Below, piece after piece: positions 18,201 through 24,247 of a stretch of 37,389 nucleotides of DNA. Made by a program: the position numbers and the translations under genes. Within the stretch, counting starts at the first letter, position 1, and the number at the start of each line of letters is the position of its first letter. The notes below the pieces were generated by a model. The model was not told where the DNA came from and made no database searches. It saw only the letters and a program-made list of their open reading frames with translations. Location of the stretch: positions 1 through 37,389 of the forward strand of contig JAMPFR010000033.1 in assembly GCA_023664365.1 (NCBI GenBank). Reading direction: 5' to 3'. This DNA is from Acetatifactor muris. GTDB taxonomy: Bacteria > Bacillota > Clostridia > Lachnospirales > Lachnospiraceae.

Positions 18201-18291
18201 TGACTATGACCTGCTCTCCCTGCTGATGGTACAGGAAAAGGACAAAGAAGGCAGGCTCCATATCCGCTGGGGCGAACAGAAAATAGCATGA
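15241..18291 (+). CDS. Fusion of N6-adenine DNA methyltransferase and SNF2-like superfamily 2 helicase
   Basis: This is a 1016-residue bifunctional protein. The N-terminal third holds an AdoMet methylase with motif I DLTCGKGDF (about 101) and motif IV NPPF (161-164), typical of adenine-N6 enzymes. The C-terminal half is a helicase with Walker A QGSGKT (near 511), motif II DESD (606-609), a motif III-like TTGTS, and a motif VI-like QFYFRFIRYTS (from 928). No nuclease motif is obvious, so it may mark or remodel the element's DNA rather than cut. TTG 15241 follows AAGGAGGTGG. Such fusions are frequent in clostridial mobile elements; an anti-restriction or defence role is inference. Confidence 0.85.
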   Translation: MKYSYYGEKIPFDQRKELNEKVLSLIADGMPESYGITREDIYNAYTGDGGLHGLDRADFENYHQFSGAKKEIENGQFFTPPGLCEFVTACLKPSRNDLVADLTCGKGDFFNYMPVETNLYGCELDAKAARVAGFLYPGAAIECGDIRSYQPEVRFDYVVGNPPFNLKWWTEGGREISSQLYYCLKSAQLLKPLGILALIVPRSFLADSFTDGGQIREMESCFSFLGQAMLPENAFAHLGVSSFPTKLQFWQKKGNSSQGKPQPYRTEPDFYLSADSDIQKVAQHTHEKYIAFAKSALENNQHSILLELAKSQSVSREFQYQTLKLLYQIKVHPATNALYAKCSEYLYRFYTQKQPDDMNYEKWCASRITEKKVLTYLQRALKKQNAAPEEDRVALVKRNGEFAYKGYSAAARRRITEAMRIPVPIHQAVLDDTPEKYPGYERLLRRKHLEYETQNQPFAEMDEDPRIAEWLSEFCLWDPSRMEMIRFSEVQRHDINLTLQKRYALLQWEQGSGKTLAGIATGLYRMQNQNIHSTWVVSSAISIRNNWNVVLPLYDIPCIFVKRPADLQRVRRGDFVLLTLNTVSAHKKQLRKYLKRLGRNIQLILDESDEISNPNSARCQAVLSCFRRCRMKLLTTGTSTRNNISEFAPQLELLYNNSINMISWNRYIYRHSRDAEADDEPDRENNSYFGEPIPAYKKGYSLFAASHLPEKVTVFGLEKRTQDIYNADILSGIVGKTVITRTFEEVAAKDIKRIHQVLLQFPEEEKEVYRKAMNEFSLMRSNYFASTGNSRKDSMMRLIQQIVLLLRISAAPDTVQEYAGDTPVKVMTAVEMVSGWPDEVIAIGVRHKAVLASYENALREYLPDRPLFVVTGESTSFAKRRALHQTLKESGNGILLCTQQSLPSSVNFEYVNKVIIPELHYNNSGMSQFYFRFIRYTSTEYKDIYFLTYAGSIESNLMQMVLAKEKLNLFMKGQDVDLDEIYERFDIDYDLLSLLMVQEKDKEGRLHIRWGEQKIA

Positions 18292-18319
18292 ATTTTTATT
18301 TTACGAAAGGAGGCTCTTT

Positions 18320-18799
18320 ATGTACTATCCTATCTTACAAGTATACACAGAACCACACCATGAAAGGGAATGGGCAACGGAGGATGACTTTATAAACCAC
18401 CCCGGCCTGATTCCCATTGCCAGCCATATAAAAGCAGTATATGACCGCGACTCCGCCATCCGTATGTTTGGACAGTGGATCATGAAGCACCATATGGGCG
18501 CCTTTTCCGGCGAAAGTTTTACCCTTTCCCCGGATGCCCGCAGGAACTACTTTGAGGGGCGTTTTCCGGAATTTAAGAAAAACCTGAAGGCTTTGGATGC
18601 CGTGACGGAACCCCTGTATATCAATGACTATGATTATGTGGGCAACCTGCTCTCGGATCTGGCCGCCAGTTTTTCCAATGACCGCAGCTGCTATATTATG
18701 GAATCGGATAACCCGCCTGTTCCTTTTGATATCTTTATCAGAACAGCCACACCCGGTATGCCCTATTATATCGGTGCTGCTCTGGAATACCATTGTTAG
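18320..18799 (+). CDS. Hypothetical protein, small soluble
   Basis: The 159-residue protein has no signal peptide or membrane segment and is rich in aromatic and acidic residues (EPHHEREWATEDDF, INDYDYVGNLLSDL). GAAAGGAGG precedes the ATG. It starts 28 nt after the methylase-helicase and is followed after 9 nt by the next gene. No family is recognised. Confidence 0.6.
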   Translation: MYYPILQVYTEPHHEREWATEDDFINHPGLIPIASHIKAVYDRDSAIRMFGQWIMKHHMGAFSGESFTLSPDARRNYFEGRFPEFKKNLKALDAVTEPLYINDYDYVGNLLSDLAASFSNDRSCYIMESDNPPVPFDIFIRTATPGMPYYIGAALEYHC

Positions 18800-18808
18800 G
18801 AGGCGCCT

Positions 18809-19348
18809 ATGGAAACAGATACTTTACGCAATACCCTTATGATGCATCTTGATACGCTCCGCCGTAATCTGGCGGCGGTTTCAAGGGAGGAATTAAGAAC
18901 CCGCTACCGCAAGCCCTATTATGCCCTGCTGCATGATATCTCTGCCGCCGCCTCTGCCTATGTAAAGGAGATTGCCCTGGCAGACCTGCGCATCCGAAAG
19001 GAATATCTGCAAGAAGCTGTGCCTGTCATAAACAACGCAATACAGGCATCAGGATTGCTAAAGCAGATCTCAGCGGCGGCTTACCGCAGGCAGGATATCC
19101 AGGAGATCGAGCAGCTTGCCCTTGCACTGAAAAAGCAGATAGCGGATGCACTGATCCCTTTTTATGAAAAGCATATGGGGCTATATCTATCGAATGAATG
19201 CTTTAGCGCCACACCACAGGCACCGCTGCTTTATAACCATGTAAACGGCTGTGTCCTGCAGGACGGGAAATGGATCCCCTTAAAAACAGGGCAGAAATAT
19301 ACTTTCCTGACCCTGCATATCAAAGAACGCAGCCAGACCGTTGCATAA
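18809..19348 (+). CDS. Hypothetical helical protein
   Basis: The 179-residue protein is mostly helical over residues 1-120 (TLRRNLAAVSREELRTRYR, EIEQLALALKKQIADALI), with a short C-terminal beta part (NGCVLQDGKWIPL). TAGGAGG precedes the ATG. It belongs to the run of four small genes between the methylase-helicase and the terminator at 20169. No family is recognised. Confidence 0.6.
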   Translation: METDTLRNTLMMHLDTLRRNLAAVSREELRTRYRKPYYALLHDISAAASAYVKEIALADLRIRKEYLQEAVPVINNAIQASGLLKQISAAAYRRQDIQEIEQLALALKKQIADALIPFYEKHMGLYLSNECFSATPQAPLLYNHVNGCVLQDGKWIPLKTGQKYTFLTLHIKERSQTVA

Positions 19349-19366
19349 TTTTAGGAGGATACTTAC

Positions 19367-19729
19367 ATGAAGATTTTTGATTTTGAGACAAACGGCAATA
19401 CCTACCGGATGAAACTGGATATCAGGACTTATTCCAACGGCAACCTTGCCCTCGCAATGCACATTGATACAGAGGACGGCTGGGAACCCTGGAATATTTT
19501 TACCGTAAACCTAGGCTTTCCTTTGGAAAAAGATATTGCCTACATTGACACAAACAACAACGGCGAATCCATCCTTGCATGGATCATCCGCAACAAACTG
19601 GCGGTTCCGACGGGGAAAACCAGCCGGAGCGGCTACTGTACCTATCCACAGTATAAGTTCCGTGAGGCTGCCCTCCGCGAGATTGATGCGGACGGCTATG
19701 ACAAATATCTGGCGGATCATGCCGCTTAA
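19367..19729 (+). CDS. DUF4313 family protein
   Basis: The 120-residue protein carries the DUF4313 pattern: SNGNLALAMHIDTEDGWEP, the strand FTVNLGFPL, then IDTNNNGESILAWI and a PTGKTSRSGYCTYP turn followed by a helix. This small family is common on Firmicutes mobile elements and has no known activity. AGGAGG lies just before the ATG. Confidence 0.75.
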   Translation: MKIFDFETNGNTYRMKLDIRTYSNGNLALAMHIDTEDGWEPWNIFTVNLGFPLEKDIAYIDTNNNGESILAWIIRNKLAVPTGKTSRSGYCTYPQYKFREAALREIDADGYDKYLADHAA

Positions 19730-19741
19730 AGGAGGAATTTT

Positions 19742-20146
19742 ATGAATATCAGCTTATCAAATACCTGTTCCTTTCCGGAAGTTTTTCAGAAAACAAAGAC
19801 CGTGGATTTCAGCGCCGTGGCCCATCCGGTCAGTGAAATAACTTATTCCCGGTCTGATCACCATGGCGGCCACTGGTGGACAACATGGTTCAGCTGCACC
19901 GAGACTCCTGTATCAGGAGAACTGGCGTCAGAAATTGATCTTTTTCAGAATACCCTGCTTGGGCTGGCGGCTTTCAAAGACCTCTCCACTATGAGGGAGC
20001 TTTGTAAAACAGCAGAAACCACCTCAGACCAGACGGAATATAACCTCTATTCGGAAACAGAGCATTTCCATATCTGGCTCAGGCTCATTACCAGGGCTAA
20101 TGACTATAACTTATATGTCCACTATTACCTGAAATCACTTCAGTAA
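19742..20146 (+). CDS. Hypothetical protein, small soluble
   Basis: The 134-residue protein has a His/Trp-rich segment (SDHHGGHWWTTWFSC) that could bind a metal or ligand, and a C-terminal beta hairpin (FHIWLRLITR). AAAGGAGG precedes the ATG. It is the last gene of the backbone array, followed by a strong two-way terminator. No family is recognised. Confidence 0.58.
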   Translation: MNISLSNTCSFPEVFQKTKTVDFSAVAHPVSEITYSRSDHHGGHWWTTWFSCTETPVSGELASEIDLFQNTLLGLAAFKDLSTMRELCKTAETTSDQTEYNLYSETEHFHIWLRLITRANDYNLYVHYYLKSLQ

Positions 20147-20168
20147 AAGTATGTTTTAAGAGCAAAGG

Positions 20169-20200
20169 AAAAGCGCTGGCACACAACCCCAGCGCTTTTC
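20169..20200. terminator. Bidirectional intrinsic terminator between converging gene sets
   Basis: AAAAGCGCTGG (20169-20179) pairs perfectly with CCAGCGCTTTT (20189-20199). Both flanks supply a T-run in the sense of the transcript that enters, so it can stop the + array and the minus-strand HTH_16 gene ending at 20207. Confidence 0.85.
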
Positions 20201-20206
20201 TGCTTT

Positions 20207-20389
20207 TTAGAAACGGAACATTCTGATGCTTTTGATCAGCGTGATGCAAAGTTCCTGATACAAGTCTTCATCAAACCTGCCACCAACGATTGCCCCTTTT
20301 ATCAAAAGAGGCTTGTACATCTCCAGAAGGGCAATGACTGCCGATTCCTGCCCAGTCTTTGCCTGTAATAGTATTTCCTTAAAATTCAC
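20207..20389 (-). CDS. HTH_16-type helix-turn-helix protein
   Basis: The 60-residue protein resembles the HTH_16 family found next to sigma factors in Tn916-like and other conjugative transposons (KGAIVGGRFDEDLYQELCITL). It is short and looks like an isolated sigma region 2. GTG 20389 overlaps the stop of the upstream sigma factor gene (GTGA), so the two proteins are probably made in fixed ratio and may work as a split sigma factor. It ends just before a bidirectional terminator. Confidence 0.78.
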   Translation of the reverse strand: MNFKEILLQAKTGQESAVIALLEMYKPLLIKGAIVGGRFDEDLYQELCITLIKSIRMFRF

Positions 20390-20796
20390 TTTCCCATCTC
20401 CTCCATCTTCTTTTTGATCTTCCGGATAGTACGGTAGTAAATTGCTGCCACACCCTTGTATCCAAGCCCCAGCTCCTCTGCAAGCGATTCAAAGCTCCTC
20501 TCATCCAATACCCTTGCAAAAAATATATTGCGCTCCCGCTCATTGACCTCTTTCAGCGCATGGATCAGGGCACTGTCCTCCAACTGCATAGACAAAGGCA
20601 GCCCCAGCAGCATATCTTTCTCCACATCACCCTTTTGGCGGTCTCCGATCACATCGGTCACAACCTCTGTCTGCTGCCGTCTGGTTATCTGCTGTATGTA
20701 TTCATTTCGGCGGTGCTGGACTGCTGTTGCCAGATATGCCGTAAACCTGTTTTGAAGAATTTCTGTTTCACTCTTCCCGTTATTTTTCTGCCACAT
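20386..20796 (-). CDS. Sigma-70 family protein of conjugative-transposon type
   Basis: The 136-residue protein starts WQKNNGKSETEIL and has a C-terminal region-4-like helix-turn-helix (RSFESLAEELGLGYKGVAAIYYRTIRKI in two helices). Region 2 is poorly represented here, but the overlapping HTH_16 gene could supply it. ATG 20796 follows AAGGAGG; the longer frame to 20862 has no ribosome site. A perfect 9-bp hairpin lies in its leader at 20814-20836. This pair normally regulates element excision or transfer genes. Confidence 0.78.
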   Translation of the reverse strand: MWQKNNGKSETEILQNRFTAYLATAVQHRRNEYIQQITRRQQTEVVTDVIGDRQKGDVEKDMLLGLPLSMQLEDSALIHALKEVNERERNIFFARVLDERSFESLAEELGLGYKGVAAIYYRTIRKIKKKMEEMGK

Positions 20797-20813
20797 GGCT
20801 TTCCTCCTTGATT

Positions 20814-20836
20814 TCAGATTTTTTGTGAAAATCTGA
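20814..20836 (-). promoter_or_regulatory. Perfect dyad in the leader of the sigma gene
   Basis: TCAGATTTT (20814-20822) and AAAATCTGA (20828-20836) are perfect inverted repeats with a 5-nt loop, just upstream of AAGGAGG. It may be an operator for autoregulation or an RNA hairpin that masks or exposes the ribosome site. No T-run follows on the minus strand, so it is not a terminator for that strand. Confidence 0.5.
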
Positions 20837-20990
20837 ATCAGGAGGCGAGCGGCAATGGACATTGCAATGGGGATATAAAGGGAAATGTAACTTTACGGAA
20901 CCCCTGTCCGCAAAAGAAAAAGAACCGTTACCCGCCCCGAATGCCGGATAACCGTCCTTTCCCTGTGTTTTCCATGTTTCCCCGAAATAG

Positions 20991-21260
20991 TAGTGTACTG
21001 CGCTACCATAAAGGGACTGTTGTATCCCATAAATGGATACGATTTTTTTAATGAATTTCCCCTGCCGCTGCCCGGCTTATGACCATTCCCCAATGCCTGC
21101 CATGCATCCTCTCCCATGGCACAAAAAAGACACCCAAATAAGACCCTGATGAACCATGTTTTTTTTGTTCACCGGAAGTCCGGGTGTTTAAGTAGTTTAT
21201 TACGCTATTTTTTAGTGTGGTACTGCCATTTTTACTTTTATGAAGTATGGCAATACACTA
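20991..21260. repeat. Three related TAGTGT...CCAT motifs before the broken XRE gene
   Basis: TAGTGTACTGCGCTACCAT (20991-21009), TAGTGTGGTACTGCCAT (21213-21229) and, inverted, ATGGCAATACACTA (21247-21260) share both ends. The last two form an imperfect inverted repeat just upstream of the ribosome site of the XRE-type gene, which suggests operator sites for that regulator. Confidence 0.45.
21020..21049 (+). terminator. Terminator-like hairpin in the 20863-21279 gap
   Basis: TTGTATCC (21020-21027) pairs with GGATACGA (21035-21042), with one T-G wobble, followed by seven T. It would stop + transcription, yet no + gene lies just upstream. The rest of the gap (20863-21279) has no supported gene: a minus-strand frame at 20893-21117 has no ribosome site and unconvincing composition. 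A palindrome CCGGAAGTCCGG lies near 21173. Confidence 0.5.
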
Positions 21261-21279
21261 CTATCAGGAGGTGATCAAG

Positions 21280-21667
21280 ATGTCTTTATCCATCAAGGAT
21301 GCCCGCGTGTTCAGCGCCGCCTTGCGGGATGCAAGGAAAAAAGAGGAAGCTCACGCAGGCTGAATGCGCGGAGCTACTCGGCCATTCCGTTTCCTTCCAG
21401 AAGGACCTGGAGCGCTGCCGCTGCTCCACAAGTATTGAAGGTTTTTTCCATATCTGCAGGGTTCTCAACATATCTGCGGATGACTGCATTTTCCAGGACG
21501 GGCACGACAGGACCGGCTCTGCATACCAGACCCTGATGCGGCTGCTCCCGCTGTGCGATGAAAAAGCCCTGGCCGCCCTTGCAGCCGCCGCAGCCGTACT
21601 TGCAGGGTCAGGTTCTGACAGCCTGCCTCCGGGAACACCGGAAGGCGGTGCCGACAGACAGGCGTAG
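21280..21667 (+). pseudogene. XRE-type regulator broken by a frameshift in an A6 run
   Basis: ATG 21280 follows AGGAGGTGATC and encodes MSLSIKDARVFSAALRDARKK before the frame runs to a TGA. The other frame then continues exactly where expected with RKLTQAECAELLGHSVSFQK, the second part of an XRE helix-turn-helix, and runs to 21667. Removing one A from the run of six (near 21337-21342) restores one frame of about 128 residues. The cause could be an assembly or base-calling error, a true inactivating mutation, or slippage. The second half has an Ala-rich helix. Confidence 0.68.
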
Positions 21668-21675
21668 TATCCCAC

Positions 21676-21985
21676 AAAAAAACAGAAAAGCCTGCCGTCC
21701 AGATTTTGTTATCTGCTCCGCTGGCTTTTCTGCGCTGTTCCATGGGAAAGTTTCCCCATGCCTGTGTCCTGTAATGGTATAAGTTTCAGCTGAATGATCT
21801 ACAAACATCTATGTCCCGCTGCCGGGACGGATTCCCCTTGATCCATACAGGGAGCTGTCTCCCTGCTTTCTGTGTGATTCCTTTTCTCCGGCTGCCGCGC
21901 AGCCTTTCTGTAGAGCTCTCCTTTCTTTGGCGGGAAGGGCATTTTTATTTCCAATGCCCTGAAATTACCGCAACACCATGTTACC
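21676..21985 (-). ncRNA. Predicted structured regulatory RNA under a LytTR-type promoter
   Basis: A minus-strand transcript would start near 21985, 5-7 nt after the TATAAT at 21996-21991, and end at a strong terminator (CAGAAAAGCC at 21732-21723 with GGCTTTTCTG at 21692-21683, then seven T). Between them lie perfect hairpins: AGGGCATT/AATGCCCT, AGGGAG-ACAG-CTCCCT, GTCCCG-GCAG-CGGGAC and CATGGG/CCCATG. Purine-rich linkers (AAAGAAAGGAGAGC, CAAGGGGAATCC) resemble ribosome sites or anti-anti-SD. The only frames (for example 47 codons from an ATG within the first hairpin) lack a ribosome site. The layout recalls RNAIII, the AgrA-driven RNA of staphylococci, but no sequence homology is claimed. Confidence 0.6.
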
Positions 21986-21990
21986 TTTTC

Positions 21991-22059
21991 ATTATATATG
22001 TAAAACAGGAAAAATCCCCAATTTTGCCCCACATACAGATTTTTTCCCTAAAGTACAGA
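21991..22059 (-). promoter_or_regulatory. LytTR-type tandem-repeat promoter D (drives the predicted RNA)
   Basis: Read on the minus strand: repeat 1 TCTGTACTTTAGGGAAAAAA (22059-22040), repeat 2 TCTGTATGTGGGGCAAAATT (22039-22020), 23 nt, then TATAAT (21996-21991). There is no consensus -35 box, as expected for an activator-dependent promoter. Three other copies of this design lie at 30372-30442, 32628-32698 and 35746-35815. Confidence 0.7.
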
Positions 22060-22096
22060 CGTGCTCTTACTTTCTCACAAATTGATGCTTTCCAAA

Positions 22097-22140
22097 CAAA
22101 GAGCCGACAAATTATGATTGCTCACAATTTCATCGGCTCT
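22097..22140 (-). terminator. Probable terminator of the KTR gene
   Basis: AGAGCCGA (minus strand, from 22140) and TCGGCTCT (ending 22100) pair around a 25-nt loop, followed by TTGTTTG. The stem starts inside the last codons of the KTR gene. The T-run is interrupted, so the call is moderate. Confidence 0.45.
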
Positions 22141-22318
22141 GCGTCTGCGCGTCTGGCTCTTTGATGATGGTTACTTTTAAATTCTTCGCTTCAATCAGAC
22201 AATCCTGCCTGCATTTCGGACAATAAAGTGGAAAATTTTTCAATTCTGTATCTTCCCGCATTCGCAACCTCGTTTTATTTCCACAGGCAGGACAGTGTAT
22301 CCATTCTGTTTTCTCCAT
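22130..22318 (-). CDS. Cysteine-rich KTR protein
   Basis: The 62-residue protein has two zinc-knuckle pairs (HCPACGNKTRLRM and YCPKCRQDCLIEA) and the KTR motif after the first pair, matching the small cysteine-rich KTR family common in conjugative transposons and clostridial mobile elements. GAGGTG lies just before the ATG. Its function is unknown; a DNA- or RNA-binding zinc ribbon is likely. It sits between a LytTR-driven RNA and a lantibiotic-type ABC transporter. Confidence 0.85.
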   Translation of the reverse strand: MEKTEWIHCPACGNKTRLRMREDTELKNFPLYCPKCRQDCLIEAKNLKVTIIKEPDAQTQSR

Positions 22319-22510
22319 AATGACACCTCATTTCCATAGCAAAAGTCAAAAGAATATTTAAATGCTCAAACTGTTTTTCGATTTTGCTAATTATAATCCT
22401 CCAAAATTATAATCATTTTCACATTTTCAGGTCTGCCATAATCATAATTCAATTTGCTATAAACATCAAAACCCTCATGTGTTCCTTTACATACATTTCA
22501 GAATCTCATA

Positions 22511-23239
22511 TTACAACTCTGCTTTATTGAAAATTACAGCACTAGCTAAAAACATAATCAGAATTATAAATATCGAAAAAATAAGTGCCATTTTGTAATC
22601 ATGGTAAGAAAATGTTTTTCCATAAATCATAGGGATCTGTATCGTCGGAAAAAGACGCAGCAGACTTTTATCGGGAATCGTGGTGGAGGAATACGCCTTG
22701 TTTGTAAATACAACCCCTAAAATAGAACCTGCCACTGAAATCCCCATTGTCATGGCTGTTTTTCTCGTTAGCATTGCAATGGCGAAAAAAAACATGTCAA
22801 CAGCCCAATGCAAAGGCAAAGAGAGGATAATGCTTTTAGCGGCATACACAATCAGGTCAGGCAGGGAAAGCCCGGTTTCCAGCACTGGCAATGAAACTAT
22901 CATGGAAACCGCCATATATGAAATTATGATTGCTGTACATCCGAGGATATAACGGCAGCCTTTTACTAACAGAATATGAAAGCGCTTGTTTCCATAGGTA
23001 ACTGAATAAATGATAGTACGGTCAGTAAAATCGTCCGTACATGAAAACCCGGCATAAATTGCACAAGCCAATATCAGAATCATGCTTTCCTTTCCCAAAT
23101 TTAAGACCATATTTTCCACGCTGTCATATACCCCCGTAAAAATAGAGATACCTGCACAGCAGACCAATACAAGAGTTATTACCCACACTGTCATGTCTTT
23201 TTTGAGTTTGTATAATTCTGTTTTCATTAAATTCCTCAT
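22511..23239 (-). CDS. ABC-2 type permease, lantibiotic-immunity/bacitracin-like
   Basis: The 242-residue protein has about six membrane helices and starts with the basic segment MRNLMKTELYKLKKDMTVW that is usual for LanE/LanG- and BcrB-like permeases. It overlaps the ATPase gene by four bases (ATGA) and would form a transporter with it. Such pairs export or expel cationic peptides and give self-protection or resistance. It is AT-rich, unlike the GC-richer backbone, suggesting separate acquisition. The 22319-22510 gap downstream holds only a short degenerate frame. Confidence 0.8.
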   Translation of the reverse strand: MRNLMKTELYKLKKDMTVWVITLVLVCCAGISIFTGVYDSVENMVLNLGKESMILILACAIYAGFSCTDDFTDRTIIYSVTYGNKRFHILLVKGCRYILGCTAIIISYMAVSMIVSLPVLETGLSLPDLIVYAAKSIILSLPLHWAVDMFFFAIAMLTRKTAMTMGISVAGSILGVVFTNKAYSSTTIPDKSLLRLFPTIQIPMIYGKTFSYHDYKMALIFSIFIILIMFLASAVIFNKAEL

Positions 23240-23961
23240 TGCCCGTCCTCCAATATCTTTTCATAATACTGTTCCAGACTACCCGCAGATTGAAGGATAT
23301 CAGATGCGGATATTTCCTTCAGCATTCTGCCATTATGCAGAAAACCGTAATGTGTTGCGACCTGCTCTAGTTCATTCAGAATGTGGCTTGATATAATGAT
23401 TGTGATATGGTGATCTGTATTGAGTTTCAAAATCAACTTCCTGAATGCAACAATTCCTATTGGATCAAGCCCATTGATAGGTTCGTCTAATATAAGCATT
23501 TCAGGATTGTGGAGCAATGCTGTTGTTAGGGCTAAACGCTGCTTCATGCCCAAAGACAGATGTTTTGCCTTCTTTCTACCTTGTTTAAGCAGTCCTGTCA
23601 GTTCCAAAGTTTTCTTTGCGCTTTCAGCATTTTTTTTACCTGAATACTGCATCTGTACAAGATACAGATTTTCCAGAACAGATAAATGGGGATAAAGCGC
23701 TGGTGTCTCAATCATAAATCCAATATTTCTGCGCTGCCTGATAATTTCGGCTTCTGTTTTTGCACCAGCCAATGCTATCACGCCGGAAGTTTGATGTGAC
23801 AGTCCTGCCAAAATACGGAACAATGTTGTTTTCCCTGCACCGTTTTCACCAATAAGCCCATAGATGCTCCCTGTCGGCACGGACAAAGACACATGGTCTA
23901 AAGCCATAGCACTACCATATTCTTTACATAAATCATTAACCTGCAAAACATATTCTTTCAT
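23236..23961 (-). CDS. ABC transporter ATPase, lantibiotic-immunity/bacitracin-like
   Basis: The 241-residue ATPase has Walker A GENGAGKTT, signature LSLGMKQRL and Walker B MLILDEPINGLDP, matching the BcrA/LanF subfamily. ATG 23961 follows GGGGGTTGG; upstream in-frame codons run into the IS110 left end and are not credible. The gene starts only about 25 bp from the inferred IS boundary, so its original promoter region has been displaced to the other side of the IS. Before the insertion it probably lay about 100 nt behind the small gene at 25604. Confidence 0.88.
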   Translation of the reverse strand: MKEYVLQVNDLCKEYGSAMALDHVSLSVPTGSIYGLIGENGAGKTTLFRILAGLSHQTSGVIALAGAKTEAEIIRQRRNIGFMIETPALYPHLSVLENLYLVQMQYSGKKNAESAKKTLELTGLLKQGRKKAKHLSLGMKQRLALTTALLHNPEMLILDEPINGLDPIGIVAFRKLILKLNTDHHITIIISSHILNELEQVATHYGFLHNGRMLKEISASDILQSAGSLEQYYEKILEDGQ

Positions 23962-24054
23962 GCACCAACCCCCTACTACAATGTATTTATGGTTAATACC
24001 CCTTACAGCCAGTAAGGAATTACCCATCTTGTTGCTTAAGCTGTTAGAATGAGT

Positions 24055-24225
24055 AAGGCAATAGGTCTGGCCACTCCTTCCTAGGACCTGGCGTCCGTAT
24101 AAAAGTCAGCCAACCAGCCCTCATTCGCAGCATTCGTTTTACGCAGGTTGAACCCAGAGGCGTTCGTGTGATACCCAGTAGATTGAACAGGCAATGAGTA
24201 AACCCGGTATTGACCATTGCTAAAT
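24055..24225 (+). ncRNA. Candidate bridge RNA of the IS110 element
   Basis: IS110-group elements are known to express a bridge RNA from the noncoding left end; its loops pair with donor and target DNA. Here the left end forms hairpin AGGTC/GACCT (24063-24067, 24085-24089) with a 17-nt loop, and hairpin GCAATG/CATTGC (24191-24196, 24215-24220) with an 18-nt loop. The second loop contains GGTATTGACCAT (24206-24217), complementary over 12 nt, with one G-T wobble, to ATGGTTAATACC at 23989-24000, the inferred left junction. RNA ends are estimates. Confidence 0.5.
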
Positions 24226-24247
24226 ACATTCAAAGGAGTATCCTGTT

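Noticed and set aside
20893-21117. Minus-strand frame of 74 codons between the sigma and XRE genes
   Set aside because: No ribosome site, odd composition, and it crosses a hairpin and a motif repeat; not supported as a gene.
21608-22032. Minus-strand frames of 66 to 92 codons in the predicted RNA region
   Set aside because: They start upstream of the promoter or run through the terminator, lack ribosome sites, and the stems explain the sequence better.
22387-22497. Short minus-strand open stretch of 36 codons after the ABC permease
   Set aside because: It has no start codon with a ribosome site; it reads like a possible remnant (for example NYDYGRPENVKMI) but no family could be assigned.
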